Positions 42,246 to 50,657 of a DNA stretch of 64,000 bases are shown here, one piece after another. The position numbers were made by a program, and so were the translations under genes. Every line of letters starts with the position of its first letter. The first letter of the stretch is position 1. The notes below the pieces were generated by a model. That model did no database searches, was not told the DNA's origin, and saw only the letters and a list, made by a program, of their open reading frames with translations. This stretch comes from Halopelagius longus (GTDB lineage: Archaea; Halobacteriota; Halobacteria; Halobacteriales; Haloferacaceae), in NCBI RefSeq assembly GCF_900100875.1, contig NZ_FNKQ01000003.1:682001-746000 (forward strand). Reading direction: 5' to 3'.

Positions 42246-45200
42246 ATGAGCATGACACCCCTCTCCGGTAGTTCGCGGGAACGACTGGACCTCGGTAGCG
42301 GTATCGAAGCGCTTCAATCGAGTCCCGAGTTCCGCGGGCCCGTCGAACCGTTCGACGGCCACTACTGCAACGACCACCTCGCGTTGATCTACGAGAGCAA
42401 AACCGAGCAGTACGCGGCCGTCGTCCCGTACCTGCGGCAGGGAATCGAGCGCGGCGAACGGTGTATGTGCGTCATCGACGACAGCACCGAGGCGGAGTTG
42501 CTCGCGGCCCTGCGCGGCGCGGGAATCGACGCGGACGCGGCCGTCGAGTCCGGGCAGTTGACGTTCCACACCGTCGAGGAGACGTACCTCAGAGACGGGA
42601 CGTTCGAGCCCGACGGGATGATAGACATCTACGGGGAGATTATCGAGGAGACCAAAGCGGAGTATCCGGCGCTCCGAATATCCGCCGAGATATCGTGGCT
42701 CGCGGAGGGCGGGACGCCGTTGGAGAAGTTCATGGAGTACGAATCGAGGATAAACGAACTCTTCGACGAGGAGGACTGCATCGCGCTCTGTCAGTACGAC
42801 CGGCGCTCGTTCCCCTCGGAGACCATCCGCGACGTCATCCGGACGCACCCCCACCTCATCTACGACGGGACGGTCTGTCACAACTTCTATCACGTGCCGC
42901 CGGAGGACTTCTTCGACCCCGACGACGCGGAGCAAGAAGTCGACCGGATGATGGGGACGCTACTGGACCGCACCGAGGCCAAAGTCGCCCTCGAAAGCCG
43001 CGAGCGGTTCCTACGGGAGATATACGACGCCACGGCGGACCCGTCGCTGTCGTTCGGCGCGAAAGTCGAGCGGTTGCTCGAACTGGGCCGAGCGTGGTTC
43101 GACCTCGACGTGGGCTACTTCGCGCTCACCGACGAGGACGAAGACGAGTTCGAGGTGATCGAAGCCGTCGGCTCACACGAGAAGATTCGACCGGGAGCGT
43201 CCGGCGACCTCTCCGTGTCGTACTGTCAGAACGTGCTGGAACTCGACGAACCGGTGAGCGTCCTCAACGCCGAGGAAGAGGGATGGACGGGCGACCCCGC
43301 CTACGACACGTACGGCCTCGAATCCTACTTCGGAACGTCGCTCGTCGTCGGCGGCAAGCAGTACGGGACGCTCTGTTTCGGCTCCGAGTCGTCGCGCGGG
43401 CGGCCGTTCACGCGGTCGGAGTACACCTTCTTGGAGCTGATGAGCCAGTGGGTCAGCTACGAACTCGAACGGAAGGAGCGCGAACGCTACCAGCGGAAAC
43501 TGTACGAGATAACGTCGAACCCCGACCAGACGTTCGAGGAGAAGATAGAGCGCCTGCTGGAACTCGGCTGCGAGCGGTTCGGACTCGAATACGGAATACT
43601 CGGCCGCTACGACGGCGACGATGCCGAGGTGGAGGCGACGGTCGGTCCCGCAGACGGAGGGGTGAGTCCGGGCGAGTTCCCCGTCCGACCGAAGGCGGGA
43701 CAGTACTGCCGGAAAGCCATGGACGCGGACGAACCGGTGGGCGCGCCCGACGTGCGGGAACTCGGCTGGGACGACGACCCGGTGTACCGGGAGTTAGGGT
43801 TCGAGTCGTACTTCGGCGTCAAAATCGCCACCGGGTCGGAACCGTACGGGACGCTCGCGTTCTGCGACACGTCGACCCGCGAGGACCCCTTCACCGACGC
43901 CGAGCACACGTTCTTGGAGTTGATGGGACAGTGGGTCAACTACGAGTTGGAGCAACGACGGCGGGAGGAGCAACTGGCCGCCCTCAACGAGATGAGCCGC
44001 GACCTGATGAACGTCGAGACGGTGTCGGAGATCGCGGAGACGACCGTCGAACACGCCCACGAGTCGCTTCGCCTTCCGCTGTCTGCGGTGGCGCTGTACG
44101 ACGCGGAGAACGGACGACTCGCGCCCGAGGCGCAGACGACGCGCGCGGAGGACGAACTGCCGACCGCGACGCTGTGTAACTCCACCTCCGGCCCGGTGTG
44201 GGAGGCGTTCGTCGCCGGCGAGATGCGCGCGATAGACGTCGGCGGCGACGACGGACTGCCGGCGAACGACCTGACGCAGATTCTGGTCGTTCCGCTCGAC
44301 CGGCAGGGCGTGTTCCTCACCGGGACCGCCTCCCCCGAGAAGTTCGACTCGCTCGAACGCGACTTCGTGGAGACGACGGCCGCGACGGTCGAATCCGCCT
44401 GCACCCGCGCCGACCGCGAGCAGTTGTTGCACGAACGCGAGGAGACGCTCGAAGACCAAAACGAGACGCTCGAGCGCCTCAACCGCATCAACACGACGAT
44501 CAGGAACATCGACCAAGCGCTCGTGCAGGCCTCGACCCGCGAGGAGATAGAGGAAGTCGCCTGCGAGCAGTTGGCGGACGTCGGCCCGTACGAACTCGCG
44601 TGGGTCGGCGAGCAGAACACGGTGAGCGACGTCATCGAACCGCGCACGTGGGCCGGCGACGAGAACGGGTACCTCCACGACGAACGGATGACGGTCGACG
44701 ACACCCCCGAAGGGCGCGGACCGGCGGGACGGGCCGTCGAGACGCGCGAACCGCAGGTCGTCAACGACATCCTGAGCGACCGATCGTTCGCGCCGTGGCG
44801 GCAGTCGGCGCTCAACCGGGGCTACCACGCCTGCATCGCGTTACCGCTGACTTACAAAGACACGCTCTACGGCATCCTCGCCGTGTACGCGGGGCAACCG
44901 GGCGTGTTCGACTCCTTAGAGCGGGCGGTGCTGACCGAACTGAGCGACACCATCGCCTACGCCATCAACGCCGTCGAGAGCAAGAAAGCGCTCGTGACCG
45001 ACGAGGTGACCGAACTTGAGTTCACGGTCGAAGATATCGGCTGCGGGATCACGGAGTTCGTCGAGCAGGCCGACTGTACCATGTCGCTGGAGAACCTCGT
45101 CTCGCAGGGCGACGGCGGCCTCCGCGCGTTCTTCTCGATGCACGGAACGACGACCGAGGAGATCCGCGAGTTCGCGCCGAAGTTCCCCACCGCCGACCTC

Positions 45201-45683
45201 ACGGTCGTCTCGGAGTTCTCCGAGGGCGACGACCGGGTGTGTCTGGTGGACGTGACGCTCACGGAGGACTCCCTCGCCGGAACCGTCCTCCAACACGGGG
45301 GGAGGCTCCGCCGCCTCGACGCCGACGACGGTAACGCGAGGGTGACGGTTGCGCTCGCGTCCGACGCCGCGGTGAGGGAGTTCGTGGAGATGTTCCGGAC
45401 GAGATACCCGAACGCGACGCTGCACGCCCAACACACCCGCCAACAGGTCCAGCGCACGTCGGCGGAGTTCCAATCCGAAGTGGTCGAAGAGCTCACCCCC
45501 CGACAGCTGGAAGTGCTCCAGACGGCCTACTTCAGCGGCTACTTCGAGAAGCCGCGCACCCGCACCGGCACCGAAATCGCCTCGTCGCTCGACATCTCGC
45601 AACCGACGCTGAACACGCACCTCCGGGCGGCCCAGCGCAAACTGTACCACCAACTCTTCGAGGAAGGACTGATCCAGGCCTGA
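42246..45683 (+). CDS. MEDS-GAF-HTH bacterio-opsin-activator-type regulator
   Basis: A 1145-residue cytosolic sensor-regulator. An N-terminal MEDS domain (about residues 40-220; HYCNDHLALIYESK) is followed by two near-duplicate GAF domains (about 250-405 and 415-570, sharing the pattern GLESYFGTSLVVGGKQYGTL / GFESYFGVKIATGSEPYGTL). A third and fourth GAF region spans 580-895 with a short coiled coil between. A bacterioopsin-activator-type domain and the C-terminal HTH_10 (LTPRQLEVLQTAYFSGYFE) complete it. Such proteins sense small ligands or redox state and activate transcription. ATG 42246 chosen; the frame is open further upstream. Confidence 0.9.
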   Translation: MSMTPLSGSSRERLDLGSGIEALQSSPEFRGPVEPFDGHYCNDHLALIYESKTEQYAAVVPYLRQGIERGERCMCVIDDSTEAELLAALRGAGIDADAAVESGQLTFHTVEETYLRDGTFEPDGMIDIYGEIIEETKAEYPALRISAEISWLAEGGTPLEKFMEYESRINELFDEEDCIALCQYDRRSFPSETIRDVIRTHPHLIYDGTVCHNFYHVPPEDFFDPDDAEQEVDRMMGTLLDRTEAKVALESRERFLREIYDATADPSLSFGAKVERLLELGRAWFDLDVGYFALTDEDEDEFEVIEAVGSHEKIRPGASGDLSVSYCQNVLELDEPVSVLNAEEEGWTGDPAYDTYGLESYFGTSLVVGGKQYGTLCFGSESSRGRPFTRSEYTFLELMSQWVSYELERKERERYQRKLYEITSNPDQTFEEKIERLLELGCERFGLEYGILGRYDGDDAEVEATVGPADGGVSPGEFPVRPKAGQYCRKAMDADEPVGAPDVRELGWDDDPVYRELGFESYFGVKIATGSEPYGTLAFCDTSTREDPFTDAEHTFLELMGQWVNYELEQRRREEQLAALNEMSRDLMNVETVSEIAETTVEHAHESLRLPLSAVALYDAENGRLAPEAQTTRAEDELPTATLCNSTSGPVWEAFVAGEMRAIDVGGDDGLPANDLTQILVVPLDRQGVFLTGTASPEKFDSLERDFVETTAATVESACTRADREQLLHEREETLEDQNETLERLNRINTTIRNIDQALVQASTREEIEEVACEQLADVGPYELAWVGEQNTVSDVIEPRTWAGDENGYLHDERMTVDDTPEGRGPAGRAVETREPQVVNDILSDRSFAPWRQSALNRGYHACIALPLTYKDTLYGILAVYAGQPGVFDSLERAVLTELSDTIAYAINAVESKKALVTDEVTELEFTVEDIGCGITEFVEQADCTMSLENLVSQGDGGLRAFFSMHGTTTEEIREFAPKFPTADLTVVSEFSEGDDRVCLVDVTLTEDSLAGTVLQHGGRLRRLDADDGNARVTVALASDAAVREFVEMFRTRYPNATLHAQHTRQQVQRTSAEFQSEVVEELTPRQLEVLQTAYFSGYFEKPRTRTGTEIASSLDISQPTLNTHLRAAQRKLYHQLFEEGLIQA

Positions 45684-45801
45684 CCCGCGCCGGCGGGTCG
45701 CACCCGAACGCCTTATCCGGCCGCACTGCGCAGTGAGATCATCCCGAGAACGCCCGGCAGACGGTTTTTTCGCCGCTCTCTCGGAGTCAGACGCCACTAG
45801 T

Positions 45802-45844
45802 CTAGATAGATAGCCCCCGGAGTTTCGGACGGCTCTCTATCTAG
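45802..45844. promoter_or_regulatory. Long stem-loop between the regulator and the HalOD1 gene
   Basis: CTAGATAGA-t-AGCC pairs with GGCT-c-TCTATCTAG across a 15-base loop: 13 pairs with one mismatch. It ends 40 bases before the HalOD1 ATG and begins 118 bases after the regulator's stop. It could be a terminator, an operator or a leader structure. Confidence 0.45.
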
Positions 45845-45884
45845 CTGTAAGCGCTATTCCGGAAGGGGCCCTGGAGTAGAGTGA

Positions 45885-46151
45885 ATGAGTCAGTGCACGC
45901 GCGATGGTAATACGTACTCTCTCGGTCAGGACGAACCTCTCAGTCTCACTGTCGTGAAGACGGTCGCGGACGCCGAAGGCGTCGAACCGACGGCCCTCCG
46001 CCCCCTCTACTCCGCCGTCGACCCCGACGCGTTGGATTCGCTCTTCGAGTCGGAGGGCGGACCGGCCTTCGGAGGGGAGGTTCAGTTCCAGTACCACGGG
46101 TACGAGGTCTGCGTCCACGGCGACGGGCGAGTGACGCTCACCCCCGCGTAA
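45885..46151 (+). CDS. HalOD1 output-domain protein
   Basis: An 88-residue protein consisting of one HalOD1 domain (DEPLSLTVVKTVADAEGVEPTALRPLYSAVDPDALDSLF), an output domain found in haloarchaeal signalling proteins, either alone or fused to receiver domains. It ends in a beta-hairpin, VQFQYHGYEVCVHGDGRVTL. It lies 200 bases after the large GAF regulator; whether it is its partner is unknown. A long stem-loop precedes it. Confidence 0.85.
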   Translation: MSQCTRDGNTYSLGQDEPLSLTVVKTVADAEGVEPTALRPLYSAVDPDALDSLFESEGGPAFGGEVQFQYHGYEVCVHGDGRVTLTPA

Positions 46152-46307
46152 GCGAGTCTTCGATCTGCGGTCTACGGTCTGCGGTCGTCCGGGCAAAGTC
46201 GAGCGGAGTCGCTGCGGTGGAAACGACGCGATACCGGGTGTCGGCGCTCCGGGCGCGGTGGAACCGCCGACGCAAAAACGGAGAAGTCGAATCGGGGTTC
46301 GAGTCGA

Positions 46308-47177
46308 TTACTCGTCGCCGGAGCCGGTTTCGATGGGCGCGCCGACGAGGTTGCCCCACTCGGTCCACGACCCGTCGTAGTTGACGGTGTTCTCGTAGCC
46401 GAGCAGTTCGTGGAGCGCGAACCACGCGATGGACGAACGCTCGCCGATGCGGCAGTACGCGACGGTCGTCTCGTCGCCGTCGATGCCCTCGTCGGCGTAC
46501 AGTTCGCGGAGTTCCTCCGGCGACTTGAACGTGCCGTCGTCGTTGACCGTCGCCGCCCACGAGATGTTGCTCGCGCCGGGGACGTGGCCGCCGCGCTGGG
46601 CCGTCTCCTGCAGTCCCGGGGGCGCGAGAATCTCGCCGGAGAACTCCTCGGGCGAGCGAACGTCCACGAGGGGCAGGCCCTTGTTCACCGCGTTCTCGAC
46701 GTCGTCGCGGTAGGCGCGGATGCCCTCGAAGGGACCTTTCGCCGTGTAGTCGACGGAGTCGAACTCCGGTTCCTCGTCCGTGAGGGGGTAGTCGTTCTCG
46801 ACCCAGTAGTCGCGGCCGCCGTCGAGGAGTTTCACGTCGTCGTGGCCGTAGTACTTGAACTGCCAGTACGTGTAGGCGGCGAACCAGTTCGAGTTGTCGC
46901 CGTAGAGGACCACCGTCGAGTCGTCGGAGATGCCGTGGGAACCCAGCAGTTCCTCGAAGTCGTCCTTCGAGAGGATGTCGCGCGTCTGCTGGTCCTGCAG
47001 TTGCGTCTCCCAGTTGAAGCCGATCGCGCCGGGGGCGTGACCCTCGTCGTACGCCTCCGTGTCGACGTCGACTTCTACGAGGCGATACTCGGGGTCGTCG
47101 CTTTGGAACTCGTCGAGGTGCTCCTCGACCCAGTCCGCCGAGACGAGAACGTCCTTCGCGTAGCCGTCGTCTGTCAT
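46308..47177 (-). CDS. Two-domain thiosulfate sulfurtransferase (rhodanese)
   Basis: A 289-residue tandem rhodanese. The N-terminal, inactive domain spans about residues 8-130 (YRLVEVDVDTEAYDEGHAPGA). The C-terminal catalytic domain holds the active cysteine in YCRIGERSS. It moves sulfane sulfur from thiosulfate to an acceptor. The loop CRIGERS is of the thiosulfate type. Divergent from a second rhodanese 240 bases away, pointing to a small sulfur-transfer locus. Confidence 0.92.
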   Translation of the reverse strand: MTDDGYAKDVLVSADWVEEHLDEFQSDDPEYRLVEVDVDTEAYDEGHAPGAIGFNWETQLQDQQTRDILSKDDFEELLGSHGISDDSTVVLYGDNSNWFAAYTYWQFKYYGHDDVKLLDGGRDYWVENDYPLTDEEPEFDSVDYTAKGPFEGIRAYRDDVENAVNKGLPLVDVRSPEEFSGEILAPPGLQETAQRGGHVPGASNISWAATVNDDGTFKSPEELRELYADEGIDGDETTVAYCRIGERSSIAWFALHELLGYENTVNYDGSWTEWGNLVGAPIETGSGDE

Positions 47178-47417
47178 ACGTACACGCCTTCGTACTCGAA
47201 TGGCTTAATCCCCACAGCCACGGCGTGTACTGCCCACCATCGTGTCAACAGGAATTTCTTGCCGGATTATCGGTCGCTCGCGGCACGGAGTAACCGCGGG
47301 ACAGTCACAGGGACGAACAGGTCCCGAACTACCGGCAATATCATCGACTTTCTCTGACAGTTGGCCACGTCGTCCCGAACGGGCGAGTCTAAGGAGGCCC
47401 CGCGACAACGGGACGGT

Positions 47418-48206
47418 ATGAGCGAGAACGTCGTCGTGTCCGCCGAGTGGCTCGACGAGCGACTGGAGGAGGTTCGGGTGATAGACGTGCGCGACGCGTG
47501 GGAGTTCGACGGCATCGGGCACGTTCCCGGCGCGGTGAACGTGCCGTTCGACTCCTTTCGGAGCCCCGAGGGCGACGAGGGGATGCTCCCCGGCGTCGAG
47601 ACGTGGGAGGAACTGTTGAGCGAGGCGGGCGTGGCGGCGGACGACGACGTCGTCGCCTACGACGACACCCACGGCGTCTTCGCCGCGCGGTTTCTCGTCA
47701 CCGCGGAACTGTACGGCCACCCGCCCGAGCGTCTGCACCTCCTGGACGGCGACTACAGTTCGTGGAACCGCGAACGCGAGACGACGAGCGACGAAACCGA
47801 GGTGGCGGCGACGGAGTACGTCGTCCGGAAGCCGGAATCGACCCCGCTCGTCGGCTACGAGTACGTGTTGGACGCCCTCGACGACGAGGACACCGTCGTC
47901 GTGGACACCCGCGAGGAGTGGGAGTACGACGAGGCGCACCTCCCCGGCGCGGTGAACCTCGATTGGCGCGAACTCGTGGACGACGAGACGCGGGGGCTGA
48001 AACCCCGCGACGAACTCGAAGCCACCCTCGAATCGAGCGGTATCGAGCGCGGGCGGCCGGTGGTGCTGTACTGCAACACCGCCCGGCGAATCAGCCACAC
48101 CTACACCGTTCTCCGGCATCTCGGCTACGAGAACGTCGCGTTCTACGAGGGGAGCCTCACCGAGTGGGAGGAGCGCGACGGCCCCCTCGTCAGCGCCGAC
48201 GACTGA
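47418..48206 (+). CDS. Two-domain sulfurtransferase (rhodanese)
   Basis: A 262-residue tandem rhodanese. The first domain (VIDVRDAWEFDGIGHVPGAV) lacks an active cysteine and has DDTHGVFA in that place. The second has the active loop YCNTARRIS. This loop differs from that of the neighbouring divergent rhodanese (CRIGERS), so the two probably use different donors or acceptors. ATG 47418 gives the expected N-terminus. Confidence 0.9.
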   Translation: MSENVVVSAEWLDERLEEVRVIDVRDAWEFDGIGHVPGAVNVPFDSFRSPEGDEGMLPGVETWEELLSEAGVAADDDVVAYDDTHGVFAARFLVTAELYGHPPERLHLLDGDYSSWNRERETTSDETEVAATEYVVRKPESTPLVGYEYVLDALDDEDTVVVDTREEWEYDEAHLPGAVNLDWRELVDDETRGLKPRDELEATLESSGIERGRPVVLYCNTARRISHTYTVLRHLGYENVAFYEGSLTEWEERDGPLVSADD

Positions 48207-48212
48207 GCCGAG

Positions 48213-49376
48213 TCACTCGGCGTCGGTTCCGGGCGTCTCCTCGCCCGAGTCGCCCGCAGAGCGCGGTTCGTCCTCCGCGAGGGGTTCGTCCTCCGCGAGG
48301 GGTTCGGTCCCCGCGACGGACTCGCTCTCCGTCGTCTCCGGTGTCTCCGTCGTTCCCGCCGTCTCCTCTGTTTCCGCCGTCTCTTCGGCCGCCCCGCCGT
48401 TCAGTTCCTCCGAGAGGAGCGTCGCCGACTCGACGACGAGTCCGACGACGAGTGGGCCGGCGACGATGCCGATGGGGCCGAGGGTGAGCAGGCCGCCGAA
48501 GAAGCCGACGAAGTAGAGGCTGCCGGGGATGTCGGCCGTCCGGCGCGCCAGGCGCGGGCGGATGAGCACGTCGGGGAGCCAGCCGATGACGAACCCGCCG
48601 CCGAGGACGACGAGGAGGGCTTGGACCGTCTGGCCGACGGCGAGGTGGTACGCCCCGAGACCCGCGAGCAGGAAACTCGGGCCGACGATGGGGACGAACT
48701 GGAGGACGGCGGCGACGGTGGCGAGCGTCACGGCGTACTCGTAACCGAGGAGGTAGAACACCGGAAGCGCGAGGACGAACGTCCCGGCGGCGGTGGCCGC
48801 CTGCAGGACGTATATCGCGAGGAGCGTCTCGCGGGCGCGGCCGTTGAGCGCCTCGGCCACGCCGCGGTACGACGGCGGGACGACGGCCAACGCCGCGCTC
48901 CGGGCCTCCTCCTCGTAGAACAGAAGCGAGAACACGAGGAGCGTAAACAGCGTCGCCTTCAGCAGAAGCACCGGCGCGGCGGCGGCGGACTGCCGTGCGA
49001 CCGCCTGTAGCCACACCGAGACGAGCGTTATCAGTTGGTCGATCGTCGCCTCGTAGACGAAGCCGAACAGTTCGACGTGGATGACCTCGGGGACGAGTTC
49101 GAACAGTTCCAAGAGGGTATCGAGTCGGAGGACGACGGCGACGGCCAACGGGGAGAGGACGGCGACCGTCGCGAGGAAGGCGAACGCCGTCGCCGCCGCA
49201 CTCGCCCACCGCCGGGAGAGGCCCCGAGCGACGAGTCGGCGGCGAACCGGCGAGAGGAGGTACGCGACGGTGATGGCGAAGAAGACGGTCCCGACGACCT
49301 GCCAGAGGAGGACGCCCGCCGCGACCGAGAGAAGCACGAACAGACCGCCCAAAACGTAGCGGCGGTTTAGAGACAT
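48213..49376 (-). CDS. AI-2E-family (PerM-like) membrane transporter
   Basis: A 387-residue membrane protein with about eight helices of the AI-2E/PerM family. The conserved C-terminal helices include LQFVPIVGPSFLLAGLGAYHL and FVIGWLPDVLIRPRLA. Some family members act as Na+/H+ antiporters or export small molecules; the substrate is unknown here. The last 65 residues are Glu/Thr-rich and contain direct repeats (LAEDEPLAEDEP), encoded by a tandem 18-base repeat near 48270-48306. The tail is probably disordered and variable. Confidence 0.88.
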   Translation of the reverse strand: MSLNRRYVLGGLFVLLSVAAGVLLWQVVGTVFFAITVAYLLSPVRRRLVARGLSRRWASAAATAFAFLATVAVLSPLAVAVVLRLDTLLELFELVPEVIHVELFGFVYEATIDQLITLVSVWLQAVARQSAAAAPVLLLKATLFTLLVFSLLFYEEEARSAALAVVPPSYRGVAEALNGRARETLLAIYVLQAATAAGTFVLALPVFYLLGYEYAVTLATVAAVLQFVPIVGPSFLLAGLGAYHLAVGQTVQALLVVLGGGFVIGWLPDVLIRPRLARRTADIPGSLYFVGFFGGLLTLGPIGIVAGPLVVGLVVESATLLSEELNGGAAEETAETEETAGTTETPETTESESVAGTEPLAEDEPLAEDEPRSAGDSGEETPGTDAE

Positions 49377-49489
49377 GGCACCAGATTAGCGTAGGGGAAG
49401 AAAACGGTTCCCCTGACTGTCTCGTTCGGCCGCCCGGCCGCGCCGCCGTGCGATTGCCGACGCGGGCGCGCGACCGGAGGTCACGGGTG

Positions 49490-49496
49490 TTAAATA
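49490..49496 (+). promoter_or_regulatory. TATA box of the thiamine transporter operon
   Basis: ttaaata lies 24-30 bases before the thiB ATG at 49520, giving a leaderless messenger. GGGT and ACCC arms flank it (gggtgttaaatacaaccc), a weak candidate for a regulator site. Confidence 0.5.
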
Positions 49497-49519
49497 CAAC
49501 CCAGTATAATCACTCGGTA

Positions 49520-50656
49520 ATGAAACGACGAACCTTCCTCCGGGCGGCGGGCGTCGGCGGCGTCGCGGGACTCGCGGGATGCTCCGGCGGCGGCGGCGGG
49601 GACGCAACGGAGACGACGGGCGAGGGTACCCAAACGACCGAAGCGGCCGGAACGACGACGGGCGCGGCGGGCGATGAGTCGTCGGAACTCGTCGTCGCGA
49701 CGTACGGCGCGTTCGTGGATTCGCCGAGTTCGAGTCCGGGCGCGTGGTTGAAAGAGACGTTCGAGTCCGAGAACGACGCGACGATACGCTACGAGACGCC
49801 GGACTCGGGCGTCAACCACTACATCGAGCGAGCGATGCGCGGCGAGGACGTCGCGGCGGACCTGTACGTCGGCCTCGACGTGAACATGCTCATCCGCATC
49901 GACGAGAAACTCGATAAACCGCTCTTTACCGCCGCCGACGGCCTCTCCCGTCGCGGCGACGTGAAGGAGTCCTTGGAGTTCGACCCGCAGGGACGCGCCG
50001 TCCCGTACGACACCGGGTACATCTCGCTGGTGTACGACGAGACGCAGGAAGACGGCGGGTTCGCCGCGCCGAAGACGTTCGACGGCCTCCTGCGCGAGGA
50101 ATTCTCCGGCGACTTGTTGACGCAGAATCCGACGTCGAGTGCGACGGGGCAGGCGTTCCTCCTCCACACGGTGAAGGCGAAGGGCGAGGACGGCTACCTC
50201 GACTACTGGAAGCAGTTGAAGCAGAACGACGTGCGCGTCCTCGGCGACTGGGAGTCGTCGTACGCCGCCTACTCGAACGGCGAAGCGCCGATGGTCGTCT
50301 CCTACTCGACGGACCAAGTGTACGCGAACGAGTCCGGCGAGGACCTCTCGAAGCACCAAGTTCGGTTCCTGAACGACCAAGGCTACGCCAACCCCGAGGG
50401 GATGGCGCTGTTCGACGGGACGGACCGCTCGGAACTGGCGCGAACGTTCATGGACTTCGTGCTCCGACCCGAAGTCCAGTCGGAAATCGCCGTGCGGAAC
50501 GTCCAGTTCCCCGCGACGACCACCGCGGAACTGCCCGAGGAGTTCGCCAAGTACGCGAAGGAACCGCCCGAGGCGGTCACCTTTTCGTACGACCGACTGA
50601 AAGGAAATCTCAGTGAGTGGACGGACGCGTGGGCCCAGCAGTTCGCCAGCAAGTGA
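49520..50656 (+). CDS. thiB: Thiamine ABC transporter substrate-binding lipoprotein
   Basis: A 378-residue binding protein exported by the Tat route. MKRRTFLRAAG carries the twin arginines and LAGC the lipobox; a Gly/Thr linker follows. The mature domain matches ThiB in several places: ADLYVGLDVNML, AVPYDTGYISLVYD, QNPTSSATGQAFLL and WESSYAAYSNGEAPMVVSYST. It captures thiamine, or a phosphate form, outside the cell and delivers it to the permease encoded next. Leaderless start supported by the TATA box. Confidence 0.9.
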   Translation: MKRRTFLRAAGVGGVAGLAGCSGGGGGDATETTGEGTQTTEAAGTTTGAAGDESSELVVATYGAFVDSPSSSPGAWLKETFESENDATIRYETPDSGVNHYIERAMRGEDVAADLYVGLDVNMLIRIDEKLDKPLFTAADGLSRRGDVKESLEFDPQGRAVPYDTGYISLVYDETQEDGGFAAPKTFDGLLREEFSGDLLTQNPTSSATGQAFLLHTVKAKGEDGYLDYWKQLKQNDVRVLGDWESSYAAYSNGEAPMVVSYSTDQVYANESGEDLSKHQVRFLNDQGYANPEGMALFDGTDRSELARTFMDFVLRPEVQSEIAVRNVQFPATTTAELPEEFAKYAKEPPEAVTFSYDRLKGNLSEWTDAWAQQFASK

Positions 50657-50657
50657 C

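Noticed and set aside
49490-49520. TPP riboswitch before thiB
   Set aside because: The start codon is only about 25 bases after the TATA box, leaving no leader RNA to hold a riboswitch.
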